This document shows, in pieces, positions 22,801-46,215 of a stretch of 64,000 nucleotides of DNA. Positions within the stretch are counted from its first letter, which is position 1; each line of letters starts with the position of its first letter. The DNA comes from Allodiplogaster sudhausi. Lineage: Eukaryota > Nematoda > Chromadorea > Rhabditida > Diplogasteridae. The stretch lies in NCBI GenBank assembly GCA_945643635.1, contig CALZFC010000248.1, positions 5,381,001 to 5,445,000 of the forward strand, written 5' to 3'. Both the position numbers and the translations under genes were made by a program. The notes beneath the pieces are model-generated. The model was not told the DNA's origin. It saw only the letters and a program-made list of their open reading frames with translations, and did not search any database.

Positions 22801-24900
22801 CTGCATAAAATGGCAGCTCCGCGTAGCACACAAAAAGTGCAACGCACTCCACCTAGGCAAACTGAATCCACGATACCCGTATTATGTCTCCCATCTTGCT
22901 CCTATTATTCCTTTCTCTGTCTCAACTTCTGCTATTCGTGACCTAGGCTTTCTAATAGATAGTAAGCTCTCTTTCAAGGAACATATAGAATATGTTTGTC
23001 GTAAATCTCTGAATCTAGTTTATTCTCTCTTTCGCATTCTCTCTTCTAAGTCTTCGAATATTTATATTTTCTGTTATTCATGTTATGTCATTCCTATCAT
23101 GGAGTTTGCTTCTATTATTTGGTCTCCACATCAAGTTGGTTTAATTCGTAAATTAGAGAGAATTCAGCATACCTTCACACGCTTGCTTTTTATTAGATGT
23201 TCAAGTGGTTTTGTTCGATTTCAAGACATTCCGTTATATTCATCTATACTTTCACTCTTTAATCTGCCTAGTTTGCTTGTTAGACGTGTGCGTGCCGATC
23301 TGACTTATTCATACAAATTATTGCACGGAGATGTAGACATTCCTATTAGCAGACTGTTTGTATTCAGAGCAACCAATGGTCGTTTATCGCAATATGCATT
23401 TTTCATTCCTCGATAACGCTCTACTCTTTCTCAATTCTCGTTTGCCATTCGAGCTGCGTCATATTATTATAAGTTGCCTTTAATTGCCACTTCTTCTTTA
23501 ACAGTCAAAGTATTTAAGAAAGCCATTTATAGCTTGCCAATTCTGGAATTACTCCAGATCAGAGTAGAGAATCTATAGGATAAGAAAGATTATATCAGTT
23601 CTACGAGTCAGCCAATTATCTCCGATCATGTAAATCTAAGCCCTTCTATCATCTCTCCCCTCCCCAGCAGCCGTTCTCGAGTCGCCGAAGTGTGCCTGCA
23701 GCCAAACCAGCACAGTCAATGGAGCCTTGCCACCTCCTTGGGGACCTCGTCCACCCCCTCTCCGGGAACTTGCCACTCCCGTACCGGCGATGTCGTGAGC
23801 GGTCTGCTGCCCCTTCCATTCAACTTTCCCCTTATTCACACTGACTCGACATTTTTCTATTAATTACTTTTAATGTCGTCACATCTTAATGATGTATGAA
23901 TAAATAAATAAATAAATAAATAAATAAAATCCATAGCGATTTTTCCAATTGAGTGAATGATGGGTGAATGGGTGAATTTGTGAATGTTACAATTTGCCAA
24001 AGAGGACATCACCGAAGAGGAACTAATGTATATTAATGACTCGAATTGCCAAGTCTGCCCTAGGAGTAGGCTGGTCCCGGCCCCGGGGCCAGGGCCGGAT
24101 ATTTTCGGCCCCCGGCCAACCCTGGTAGACACTCTCCCATTCTCGCGTCCGCTACTTCGCAGGCCGAACAGAACCGCCGTGTGAAAATACATGTAGCATG
24201 CGAGCATTGCCCCACGGCAATTTAATACCGTATTTTCTCTTTTGGTGCCCCCGGGGTACTATTTATCAATGCCCTTGCGAGAGGGGGGCACTATTAGAGG
24301 GGGGGGGAGGTTTACTAGAGGGAGGGGTACTATTTTTCAATGTGATTGGTAAAAAGTTTGTAAGCAACATGTATTCTTAACAAATGTGATTTACAGCTCT
24401 AATTCAATGGAATCATCTCCGGAATATTCGTTTTACTGTAGATTTTGAATGAATTTATAATTAGTTCATTGGAAAGAGCCTCCAGAATCCATTCGAGGTA
24501 CATCTCGGGCCGAGGTATTAGACTAATAAGGGGGCACTATGGGAGGGGGGGGGTTCTATTAAAGGGAGGGGTACTATTTTTCAATTACCTTCTCAAGGGG
24601 GGGCACTATTAGAGGGGGGTTCTAATAGAGGGAGGGGCACTAATAGAGAAAATACGGAATTTCACTTACATTTTCGGTGATGACCCTCCTGTGATGTCTT
24701 GTTTTTTCGCCTTATTCGGTCAAGTTCAGCAGGAAACTTCGATTGCAAGTGTCCCGAAGTCACAAAAACTTCACAGCCCTGGGGAAATTAACAGTATTGT
24801 CTGCACTGAATTCGCCAATATTTTATTTTCCCGCCATTTTTTTTTAATTTTGAGGAAGTAACAGTATGGCCGATGCGGCCATTCGAATATTGCACTTACA

Positions 24901-24942
<42 letters not shown>

Positions 24943-25421
24943 GGCGCGCAACCAACATTGGCCGGGTTTTGCTTAACACATAGGCTCACGTGCCCGTTGT
25001 GCAGATAACAAAACTGGATGAAACTAAATGAAGAAATGTAAGATGTAAACAAACCTTCTCCACGGTGCGCGCCAAAATCATTACGATGAGATAGCCGGAG
25101 ATAACGAAGAAACTGAATGATTAAAAAGGATAACTTCTTTTATAGTCGCATATATTATTGAGAAGCAAACAGTGAGCGAAAAGTGTAATAAAAGTAGATT
25201 TAAATAAGAAATACATAAACATAGATGTATTGGAAATAATTTTGAAGGAAAAAGATGAAAAAAAAATGAATAGAAAAGATAAAAAAAGAGAAAAGATAAA
25301 AAAGAACGTACATGTCGACGCCGAGGAAGCCATTTGGAAAGACCTCGGGGTAGAAGTGGAAGAGGAGAACGCCAAAGATGGCAACCGCGCGGAGTCCTTG
25401 CACATCTCCACGATGTTGCAT
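14829..25421 (-). CDS. oac-like membrane O-acyltransferase with SGNH domain (O1), possibly damaged
   Basis: Exons from 5': 25312-25421, 25055-25112, 21426-21569, 21193-21264, 20694-20829, 20274-20413, 19940-20047, 19582-19686, 19158-19278, 18948-19043, 18319-18419, 16761-16915, 16283-16403, 16034-16139, 15732-15824, 15521-15626, 14992-15138 and probably 14829-14921; about 670 residues. N-terminal acyltransferase-3 region: DVQGLRAVAIFGVLLFHFYP, FFVISGYLI, FYYRRVKRILPLH, FTHIWSLSLEMQFY, ARLWQFF, FIGDVSYSLYLIHWP. SGNH part: VIGNSYAPNQAD and YDGTTHL. Such proteins are expected to pass acyl groups across a membrane to an extracytoplasmic acceptor. The apparent TAG at 19687-19689 is best read as the acceptor of the exon starting 19686. 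The junction 18948/18419 is one base out of phase, beside MITE B, and the next donor reads GC instead of GT; this is the weak point. Confidence 0.72.
15900..16012. repeat. CT microsatellite in an O1 intron
   Basis: CTCT tract with CTAT and CTCG interruptions, between the exons 16034-16139 and 15732-15824. Confidence 0.9.
16950..18312. repeat. CT minisatellite with 12 higher-order units
   Basis: Twelve units of about 90-120 bases, each with CCATTTCAACATGTCTCG and GCTTTCTCTCGCACTCCCGT embedded in CT repeats. It lies between two O1 exons (18319-18419 and 16761-16915) and has expanded by whole-unit duplication. It is open in several frames on both strands only because of its composition; these are not genes. 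Confidence 0.95.
18450..18890. mobile_element. CCGTATTTTCTC-type MITE, copy B
   Basis: Left end CCGTATTTTCTCAATAAATA after TA (18448-18449); the G-rich interior matches copy A, and the right end is eroded near 18880-18900. It ends about 30 bases from the O1 exon starting at 18419, next to the phase problem in that gene. Confidence 0.65.
19700..19855. repeat. GA/GT microsatellite in an O1 intron
   Basis: Interrupted (GA)n with a (GT)n block near 19825. On the minus strand it supplies the pyrimidine tract before the acceptor at 19687. Confidence 0.9.
20835..21110. repeat. GA-rich microsatellite in an O1 intron
   Basis: Interrupted purine tract (GAGA, GAAA, GGGAGAAGG) between exons 21193-21264 and 20694-20829. 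Confidence 0.85.
21605..23930 (+). mobile_element. CR1-like LINE with a long intact reverse transcriptase frame
   Basis: 5'-truncated element in the O1 intron between exons 25055-25112 and 21426-21569, opposite in strand. A linker frame (21612-21980) is followed, after a one-base shift, by a 478-residue frame at 21980-23416. It holds the RT motifs in order: SQHGFPSRRS, YYDFCKAFDTVSHSKLL, PQGAVLSPLLFNIYISDLP and SSFADDIKIY, with the catalytic aspartates present. The 3' UTR ends in AATAAATAAATA repeats near 23890-23930. The reverse transcriptase copies element RNA at the nicked target. The endonuclease domain is absent, so it is not autonomous. Confidence 0.85.
24050..24145. other. GC-rich GGCC-repeat patch
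   Basis: GGTCCCGGCCCCGGGGCCAG and neighbours form a short GC-rich palindromic patch unlike its surroundings. A similar patch lies at 49290-49390. No gene is seen. Confidence 0.5.
24228..24657. mobile_element. CCGTATTTTCTC-type MITE, copy C
   Basis: Left CCGTATTTTCTCTTTTGGTG, right GGGGCACTAATAGAGAAAAT then ACGG; G-rich interior as in copies A, B and D. Sits in the large O1 intron. Its right end was carried into the inverted duplicate at 62401. Confidence 0.75.
24903..24941. repeat. (AT)n microsatellite
   Basis: Pure TA dinucleotide tract within the O1 intron. In the inverted duplicate it has shrunk to a few units near 62135-62145. Confidence 0.9.
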
Positions 25422-25439
25422 CGAAGGGAAAGGGATAAA

Positions 25440-25660
25440 GATGGAGAGACGGAGGGCAAAACGAGAGAGAGAGACAAAGAGAGATCTCTCTAGATAGAAA
25501 GAGAGAAAGAGAAAGAGACAGATAGAGAGAGGAAGAGAGAGAGAGAGAGAGAAAAAGAGAGAGAGATAGAGAGAGACAGACAGAGAGAGGGAGAGAGATC
25601 TATGTAAATAGTAAGAGAAAGAGAGAGAGAGACTGAGAGAGAGAGAGTAAAGAAAAGAGT
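25440..25660. repeat. GA microsatellite upstream of O1
   Basis: Interrupted GAGA tract directly upstream of the O1 start codon. The same tract lies inverted upstream of O3 (61410-61545), so it was duplicated with the promoter region. From 25660 to 26510 no gene is seen; 26060-26300 is purine-rich. Confidence 0.85.
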
Positions 25661-26514
25661 GGGGGGAGTGAGAAGGAAGGAAAGTCGACTCTTACGCGTG
25701 GACCTGCCAATCTCCTTCTGAAACGTTTAATTCTATTTTCTGAATGAATGCATCACTACTTTACATAAGTTGACGAATGTGCATATTTTTGGTCCAAAAA
25801 GTTTTTTGCTGGAAGTTAAATTTTTTCTTCTTAAATTGTGAGAAAGAAGGAAGCATGGCGCGAAAAGATGAACACATGCATACACATTGATACATATGAA
25901 TGGAGTGCCGCGGAAAAGATTGTATTGGATTGGAGCCTTTTCCGGGGGAGAAGCTCTTGATTAAGATGCGAGATCACGATTACTTGATGAGACTCAACTG
26001 TGAGAGATGAGAAGAATGAAATGTGTTTCAACCCCATAAACTCAGGTAAGCAAAATTCAATTGGAATCTATTATCCGTGGGAGAAGAAGAGAAGGCAGAG
26101 ATAAAGGAAGCGAGACGGAGAGAGACAGAGAGACGAAACAAAGAAGACAACGAAAAAATAAGGCAGAGAGAAAAAAAGAAAGAAAAGGAAGTCTGATAGC
26201 GTCGAATGAAGAGAATGACGATGAATGAGGACAAAGAATGGAGATGAAATTATAGAAGCATCGATGTAATTAAAGTAGGAAAGACAAAAGCAAATATTAG
26301 AAGAATGGAATAAAATAAAAATAAAAATTTCCAACACAGTTGGAAAATTATAGTATGAAAAAGGAATATGAAGCGAAAAAGCGCAAGAACGGGGTGGCGA
26401 GAGGTGCATACAGGCATAGGTGGTTTCCTTGTCAATAATGCACTTTTGGCCGAAACCATAATAGAGTCAATTGCTCGGTGTGCTCCCACAAACGTAAAAA
26501 ATAAATCATTAGTG

Positions 26515-26574
26515 CTCCAGAAACGTGGATTCACTCCGTTGGCAAGCCAACTGTGTGAATCTGCGCATACAATC

Positions 26575-26626
<52 letters not shown>

Positions 26627-27035
26627 CATCTCGCCCTCTCTGCCAAAATCTCCATAGCTTCTTTGCTCCACACCGAAAAGAAAGATCGGGAAGGCAACCA
26701 AGTGTGCACAAGCAATTCGCGGAGATTGCCGCCCCGCTCACAACCCTAACTGGGCAGGACTTGTGGGAAGGTTCCAGTGGAGCCCCAGGAACAGAAACGC
26801 GCTTTCGAGAAGGCGACACCCACGTCTGCTGATGATCACAAACCGAGGCTCCTCCTTCGGCACACCTCCTTTAAGGCATTTGTACCGGCACCGCGCTAAC
26901 CGACAAGCTGGAACCAAATAAGTTAAATTTTAACAACTATTTATGTATATTTACTAAATTTGCTTCCAAATCAATGCCAGGAATACTACCCAGAGAGAAG
27001 AAAGTTACATGCGGTATCAATTTCTAACAGCAGAG
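26515..27035 (-). repeat. R1 repeat, long copy, minus orientation
   Basis: Reverse complement of the plan at 57995-58600: an end near 27020 with the CACCGC-like GTAACTTTCTTCTCTC block, ACAAGCTGAA..TCGG near 26905, then the TTCTCGAAAGCGCG block, the unique core with CATCTCGCC, and a CT tract at 26572-26625. No stable coding frame is shared between copies. Confidence 0.7.
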
Positions 27036-27179
27036 CATATGTATCAAGTAGTTCGCAAAGGAGCGATAAAAATGTTTTGATTTCCTGATTTTTGTTGCCG
27101 TCTTTCTCGCACTATCGTATATTTAAGCCGTCTCATCCCGCATAATTTTTCTATATGATGCAATTCCGAAGTCCGCCAG

Positions 27180-27480
27180 CGGAAGCTGAATATACAAGGA
27201 AAGTCGATATGAAAAACCATTCAGTTCTGACTATACGTCTGTCTGTCTGTCTGTCTCTTTCTCTCTTTCTCTCTGTCGCCCTCCCAACATAATTGCCTAT
27301 GTACATATATATGCATAGCATTTTTGCTCCACGCAGAAATGAAAGAACGGGAAGGCACAGAAGCTTCAAAGGAAGTGTGAGACTGAGAGAGCCGAGAGAG
27401 AGAGAGAGAGAAGTACAATTTAAAGAAATCAAAACGCCCATTAAGTCGTCACTAGAAATACATACATAGATGATCAGCGC
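27180..27480. repeat. R1-type repeat with CT and GA arms
   Basis: CTGTCTGT/CTCTTTCTC tract (27236-27280), core with CATTTTTGCTCCACGCAG, then GA tract (27385-27412). Confidence 0.65.
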
Positions 27481-27679
27481 ACAAGACAACCGCGTTTTGT
27501 ACTGGGTTTCCCTTGTTTTGTTTATGTCAACCGCTCATGGTAATGTAACTGCGTTCTATGGCTCTAAGGTCGTAGGGAGGCGAGCTGAGTAGTATGAGCT
27601 ATGTTTGACCACAATTTTCATATAGTTAAATAGTATATGCAAATTACGTCAGTGTCGAACAGATTCTGTAAATAGTAAT

Positions 27680-27763
27680 AATAATAGGCAAATGGCGACG
27701 ACTTATGGCGCTCCACGGAACCCACTTACCCATTGAATAAAACTATTTGAATTGAATTGTGAA
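27680..27763. repeat. T1 repeat next to the F2 stop
   Basis: Minus-orientation copy (GGCGCTCCACGGAACCCACT, AATAAAACTATTTGAATTG) directly beyond the F2 TAA at 27764-27766, as in F1. Confidence 0.75.
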
Positions 27764-29456
27764 TTAGTGCATGGTCGAGTTGGCAGGAGCCAATTTCTCG
27801 GCAGCGATCGCTTCGCACTGTTCAGGAGAATAATACTCCAGAATATCCGGAGAATTCCTCGGCAAGGCGAGGAGACATTTCCGAAATGCAAGTCACGGCA
27901 GAGATCGCAGATACCTGTAACTGGCTATTACATGTATGAGTTATGAAATATTAGAAGAACCTTGAACTTCTCTGCGACTATTGGACATTTTTGGCCCAAG
28001 AACACACAAACTTCTTACCGCTCGAGCTCCCTGGAGTCTCCTTATAAAATCGTTTGGTCCAGTCGAAAAACCTAGAACCAAAAAAAATAGTTTGTTTTAA
28101 TATTTTGTTTTAGAAGCAATAAATGTATAAACGAACTCTCGATATCTAGTCATATTCTTTGAGGCGGCGACTAGAAAGTCTGCCAATTCTTTTGGAGACG
28201 AGAAATCATCGGCGGCAACGAAAGAGGAGTCGGGCGCAATTCCTAAGAAGATGAACAAATTTTGACAACAACGAAATTGATATCCCCAGCTAGCACTTAA
28301 TTTTGTTGTTCTTGTTGCATTCATTAAAACGAATACAACGTGTAAACACTTTTCTGCTATGGAATGGGTAAAAGCAACAAAAATGACCCTTCATTATAGC
28401 CCGCCGTAGCACAATGGGAACAACGAGATGCTGGATTCGAAAGAATTTCTCCGTCACATAATCCTTGCAGACCGAGTTCTCGAAGGCGAGATAGAAAAAG
28501 TGTGACTCTGGAAGAAGAAGAAAAACCACTGATCCCATACTATTACGCTGGACACAGAGGAGATAATTTTATTATTAACCCATAAGCTTCCTCTCGCTCT
28601 CCGAACTCTGCCGCGAAGAATAACATCCAACGCGAAGAGTGAGGTTCATGTTTTCCGAAAGTTTCTGTTAGAATTCCAAGATTAAAATATCGTGCCTATT
28701 TAAGTATGTATGTATTTTATTTTAATCGTTTTTAGTCAAGCTTTTCCTCACTTGAGAAAGAACCATTCTGAAAGGAAAACGTTGATTGAAAACAATTGCG
28801 AGTCCAATCGTTGCCATCAAGCGCTGTCTCCTCCTCATGTATTATTTGTGATGCCTAATAGCAGTTCTGATCTCTGAGTTTTTTTTCCATTTTAACACAT
28901 CTGAACAATCATACCGAACCTTAATGTAACTCTGCCTTTTCGAGTGCTGAAATCGGCAATTCGTAATAAGGGCGAATGCCACTTCGTTCTTCAGTTTTAT
29001 TGCATCATCGACCTCAATTTAAAGGAGATCACTTTTAGAACGTTGATTTCTATCGTCATAGTTATTTATAGATTAAAATAATCACAACCTGCTTCTCTGT
29101 GACTATGGTCCAGTTTCGAAGTGACCAGTGAGCAGGTTCATCAATCGGATGGAAGTCCCCATATGTCCAGCGGTACGAGCCGGGCACGCGAAGGAAGCCA
29201 AGAGTTGCATTGAAGAAGTCACGAGGAACCTGTTGAATAACGTTTACAAAACCATTTAGCAATCATACATGAAATGTTTGATAATTGTTTAATCTAGAAG
29301 TCAAAATGCCATTTTCCACCACTTCAATGCCCTTGGCATGGACTTGTGACTCGTCGAGAAAGAAGACGTAGTACTGCTCGCTTCGACGGTGAAGGGGCAG
29401 GTCATCCGCATGCAGACTTCGGATGAAAAAGACAATCGCTTCCGCCTTCTCCTCAA
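27764..29456 (-). pseudogene. GT10 alpha-1,3-fucosyltransferase copy F2, 5'-truncated
   Basis: Exons: 29269-29456 (cut), 29089-29229, 28920-29012, 28580-28664, 28388-28507, 28137-28242, 28019-28071, 27764-27914. Six of them have exactly the lengths and phases of F1. Motifs: HADDLPLHRRSEQYYVFFL, FALITNC, FYLAFENSVCKDYVTEKFF, VAADDFSSPKELADFL and FFDWTKRFYKE, the GDP-fucose-binding core of the family. The last exon is 151 bases instead of 152: one G is missing near 27863, which shifts the C-terminal Cys region out of frame. At 29457 the fourth exon breaks off into BEL/Pao gag sequence, so the membrane anchor exons are gone. Confidence 0.82.
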
Positions 29457-30500
29457 CGACTGTACAATAATGTATACTACACCACCGAGCGATCGCAACG
29501 CAGCAGCATATCAGATGAAACTATGCAAGAATTGCTTGAATAATTATCATTGAAAATCTTAACTGCAAAAATTGCTACAAAAGTTGTTGTATTTTTGTAG
29601 CAATTTTATCAATCGATTCAAGGAGACATTCGCATAATTTCTCATCGAATACATGGCGAAGGCCTCAATTGCGATTTTCGCAAAATCGAAATCAATATCA
29701 GAATCAAATTCATCAGCCCATATATAGAAATGTATCCGAATACACACAGACACCACTTCTCCCCTGCTAGAAATCAAAGGCAGATGTCGCAAGAGTAGTG
29801 CAAATTTAGAATCAAAACGCTACTCATCCTCGCTCAATTCAACAGCAACATTCTTCTGCTCCACATGAGCCGCGAATCACACAACCATCACTGCTATCGA
29901 CGAATACTCGCAATGTTCAGAGACATCAAACCGGAATAATTCTATCTCTTCGAAAAAGATTCATTCTAGCACTAATACCATGGAAAAAATTCTACGTTCT
30001 ATGGGCGGAAGTACATCTTATTAATCCAAATTTTTCTGAGAACATAATAAAGACAACTGCACTCATTGATTCAGGCAGTACAAACTCATATATCACAGAG
30101 TTGTTGAATAAATGAATTTAATTTTATCCATCATAAAAGATCAATGTCAACGATACATCACGTTCTGCTTATCATGAATGATGATCATAATCCGCTGATA
30201 TGTAATTCACTAGACTGGGTGAAAGCAGAAAGCGGCAATGAATTTCTCATGAATATTCAATCTGATATTGATCGGGAACAATCATTTCCTTTTCGTTCTA
30301 CGAATTTCCGTATCCGGCAAATTGTACGGACACGTTGGTGAGGACACCCACAAGCTAATCATTCAATTGGATATCATATTTATCGACATAAATTAATTTT
30401 GTACCAGCTTAATAAACAATGTGAGATAGAAACAGTGATTGATAATAAATATTTGTGTCGACCAGATTATGCCTTACACATTCAATAATCACAGCATCAT
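29457..30500 (+). mobile_element. BEL/Pao-like gag-pol remnant, right copy
   Basis: Starts inside the zinc knuckle (the last Cys and TIMYTTPPSDRNAA), then KLCKNCLNNYH, a long decayed stretch and the protease motif ALIDSGSTNSYI at 30059-30095, in frame with a stop soon after. Later sequence (LIIQLDIIFIDI near 30357) is what the left copy keeps at 3160-3420. Not functional: stops, frame changes, no reverse transcriptase. Confidence 0.65.
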
Positions 30501-30519
30501 ATTGGACAGTGGAAGATAT

Positions 30520-30612
30520 GAGAGAGAGAAGGAGAGAGAGAGAGTGAAGGTGAGAGAGAGAAGAAGAGAGAGAGAGAAGAAGACAGAAAGAGGGAGAGAG
30601 AGACATAGTGAG
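30520..30612. repeat. GA microsatellite
   Basis: GAGA tract with GTGAAG interruptions just beyond the O2 stop codon. Confidence 0.9.
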
Positions 30613-30673
30613 AGATACCATATCACTTTATTCTATTAACGACTTCATCTACACAAATGGCTGCTCGTGCTTA

Positions 30674-42881
<12,208 letters not shown>

Positions 42882-43189
42882 ACCCTGGCCTATTGAGAAA
42901 GGCTACGGTAGGATACTGTAAGAATATATATATATTTATATATGTATATATGTATATATACATATATACATATATATACATATACATATATATATATATA
43001 TAGTATATATGTATATAGTTGACGAGAATCATCTATGAAAAGTGGCCCTTTCTGCTCTCTAAAAGAAGGTGAGCTTCATAGGGTCTGAGAGATGTGATAA
43101 TAGAACAAAGTATGTATGTATTTAAAAAAAGATGACTAGACTGACACATTGCTGCCTGTTCCTTATCTCGCGGAAATGATATGGCAACT

Positions 43190-43320
43190 GTTCATACTCA
43201 CTCACTCTCTCGCTCGCTCGCTCATTCTCTCAATCCTAATGTCTCTCTCTCTCTCTCGCCCTCACTATGCCAACTTTCTCTCGCTCTAACTCTGTCTCGC
43301 GCTCTCCCTCTATCTCAGCC
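43190..43320. repeat. CT microsatellite upstream of O2
   Basis: CTCTCTCGCTCG-type tract. A GA tract follows at 43480-43730, so the two can pair; the 160 bases between (43321-43480) show no gene. Confidence 0.85.
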
Positions 43321-43692
43321 TGCTGCCCTTTTTTGAAAAGGGCAAAAGAGAAATAATCCACCTATGGAAGTACATTTCTCCATAAGTGGGCATGGATTCT
43401 GACTAAAATTCGGAGTTGACGAGACGTTGATGTTACGTGGCCAGCCGTGGTTGCAGAGGAGTTCTAACCGTCGGAGACAAGGAGGAAAGAGAGTGAGAAA
43501 GGGAGAGAGAAGAGAAAAAGAAAAAAAGACGAAGAGAATGTGTAGAAGTATCGAGGAAGAGGGAATACCTAGCAAATATGATGACAGTGAGAATGAATTA
43601 GGAGAATAGTGAGAGAGAGAGAGAAAGAGGGAAACAGTTGAAGGGAGCAAGAGAAGCAGGAGAGAGAGAGTGAGAATGAGAACGAAAGAGAG

Positions 43693-43726
<34 letters not shown>

Positions 43727-43976
43727 GGAAAAAGCGGGGCGTGGCGCTCCTGAATAAAAGAGACATTTGACGAATGCGACAATCTGCTGAGCAAATAACT
43801 CGTCATTCTGTATGCCGCCGGCAAGAAATACTAATAGACATTTCAAAGTTAATCGCTATTCTTTATTAACGAAAAGATAAATATGTTAAACAGCGGGCCA
43901 ATGAGTTAGTTGTAAATCGATATACAGGATTGAGACCACTCCGCAATCATTGGAAATTTGCTCCCATTCTCCCAAG

Positions 43977-44330
43977 TTATTCTAAAGCAGTGATTGCAAA
44001 GGTATGAGAGTGCTTTCGATGGAGGTATTTCAAGGGTTTCTTTTCACTAATTACTTTTATTTCCCTTGGGACATATCTGTCAATCGTTCGTCGTCTAGCT
44101 TTTGCCAGCTTGATCAATGTAGCCAAATTTGTCATTGCCATAAAGACAATACACAGTTGTAGAGTTTCGTTAGGTGTGTCAAAGCTATGAAATCGTGTAG
44201 GCCTGAAATTATTAATTTGTTCAAATAAAATGTGATTATAATGATGGAAAACCAAAATAGCGCCAGCACACCGCGCTGGCGCCAATTTGTTGAGAACTTT
44301 AGAGGGTGACATTAAGGTATCAGCAATCAC
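43977..44330 (-). CDS. Hypothetical open frame of 117 residues
   Basis: ATG to stop on the minus strand, not low-complexity: a basic C-terminus (KARRRTIDRYVPREIK, then KKPLKYLHRKHSHTF) after a moderately hydrophobic centre. No recognised domain, no paralogue in the window and no visible splice context. It may be an exon piece or chance. Confidence 0.2.
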   Translation of the reverse strand: MIADTLMSPSKVLNKLAPARCAGAILVFHHYNHILFEQINNFRPTRFHSFDTPNETLQLCIVFMAMTNLATLIKLAKARRRTIDRYVPREIKVISEKKPLKYLHRKHSHTFAITALE

Positions 44331-44599
44331 ATTTTATGTGTAAGGCAATTGTTATGCCACTGATAAGCGGAAAGCAAACGCACTCTGCGCATGATTGAGA
44401 CTCGAAAAAGTTATTTCGACAAAAAGAAATTTCTGCAAATTCCACCCATTGTGCGTTGTCTCGGGCGCTCATTAGAAGTGCGTGGCAACAGTGCATTCTT
44501 CGTCATTTCTCTAGGCCCCCGGCTTAGCGAATGGTTGTCATTGAGACGCATATGTATGACAAAGGGAAAGAGAAAAATGGAGCCTGATCTTGTTCCTTT

Positions 44600-46215
44600 T
44601 TGTAGCTGAGAAACATATTCCTTAACGTCGGCCACGTTGTTGCAAACTCCTTTCTCCAGTCGAAATATCCCTTGAAAGACAGTTTTTTTGTTTGAAGTTT
44701 ATAGCTACAACATATACATATTTCATATCCATGTTTACCAACATATTAAAAGCTCATAGAACAAAAACAACACACAAGTAGGTAGATAGATGAAAGAGAA
44801 ATGTGGCAGATTGCCGGAAACACACATCGTAGCTTGATTCTGTACACTCTGCAATCTGAGCGATGATTATTATATGGGTTTCATTTGTTCGAAGGTGTGG
44901 GAACATCACCTTCGAACAAATGAAACTAACATCCAATTTTTTTGTCTTTAGAAATATGCATTAAAAAATTAAATTTTCTCAATTTCTTAACACAACTTTC
45001 GCGATAGAGATCTTGAAGATATAGAAACTTGAAAATATAAAATGTGGATACATAAAGCAAAAATATTTTTTTTAAATAAATATTTAAAAAAAATTTCGCC
45101 GCTCGTTCACCTCTCCAACAGCTAATGGTAAGCTGTTGCATACAAACGAACAAACTCGATTGTTTCCTATGGAATGATCGGTGGATAAGAAAGAAACGTA
45201 AATCCTCTACCAACATAGTATTCGATGACGTGGACAAATTCTGCGGCTCTGGTGAAGGGTGGAAGATTGACGCATGGCAGCTATAGAGAGAAATAAAGTG
45301 GAGAGAGACAGAGCAAGAGAGAGTAATATAGAGAGAAAGCGAGAGAGAGAGAGAGAGCCTGAGAGACAGACCGAGAGACAGAGTGAAAGCTACATATATG
45401 TACATATGTGTAGGAGAAAAAGGGTGAGTGCCAATTGAATACCGCGTTTTCAAAGTGAAGTGTACGTACATACATATATTTTCAAATGTTTCGTCATTTC
45501 CATGATTCACTTGAGACATGGGCGAAAATGTAAATATGTCAAATATGTCATTGCTGTCGCACAAGGATAGGATCATAGTGTGCTGTCGGCGCAAAGATAC
45601 TCATCATTGGAACAAACAAGACACAGCTGACATTCAGCATTGCTCAAAGGCTCTGTGAAAACGTTCACTCTCGTCTGGTATCGGAGACATCAGATTGATA
45701 TTCATTTGCGAATGACTGCTTTTTTCAATCGGTGTGTCAAAATATAGTAAATCTACAAAAAAAAACAAGGTTTTGGTGTGAACACAAGGATAGGAGCATA
45801 ATGAGCACTTCCTGTTTCGGTACTTCGGAAGTTGCCACTTGGTGAGAATAAGCAAGAAAATCGAGAGACAACGCAAAGATGGAGACGCAGGTTGTGAAGG
45901 GAAAAAGCGCTGCTCCGGTGCAGCTTTGGCTCGTCACCTGTGTGTGACTCTCATTATAGTGAACATATACATATGTCTGCGTCCCCAGCAGTCGTTCTGT
46001 CTCCCTCTAGCGCGCTCGCCCGCTTTGTCTATATCTCCATCACAGTTTTGCACCAGTAAGAACAGGAAGGTACATACACATGCTTCAAATATGTGAGACT
46101 GAGAGAGAACCGAGAGAGATAGAGAGAGAGAGAGTGCGTGGAAAGAGGAAGTAAGATATATGATTTAAAAATTCGCCAGTAGGCGTCAATGAGCTTGATT
46201 GCCTTCTCCTTGCAG
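44600..46215 (-). pseudogene. Possible divergent fucosyltransferase remnants
   Basis: At 44605-44672 an acceptor-like site precedes a frame with YFDWRKEFATTWPTLRN, which resembles the FUT exon motif FFDWTKRFYKE. Upstream on the same strand, near 46150-46215, NVVCKEKAIKLIDAYWRIF weakly resembles ENSVCKDYVTEKFFRI. Other exons could not be found, so the link rests on two short motifs. Confidence 0.25.
45790..45955 (-). repeat. Duplicated segment with a signal-anchor-like frame, copy 2
   Basis: Counterpart of 39705-39870; the frame TTCVSIFALSLDFLAYSHQV is kept though the DNA has diverged, including its start near GCACTTCCTGTTTCGGTAC. Confidence 0.4.
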
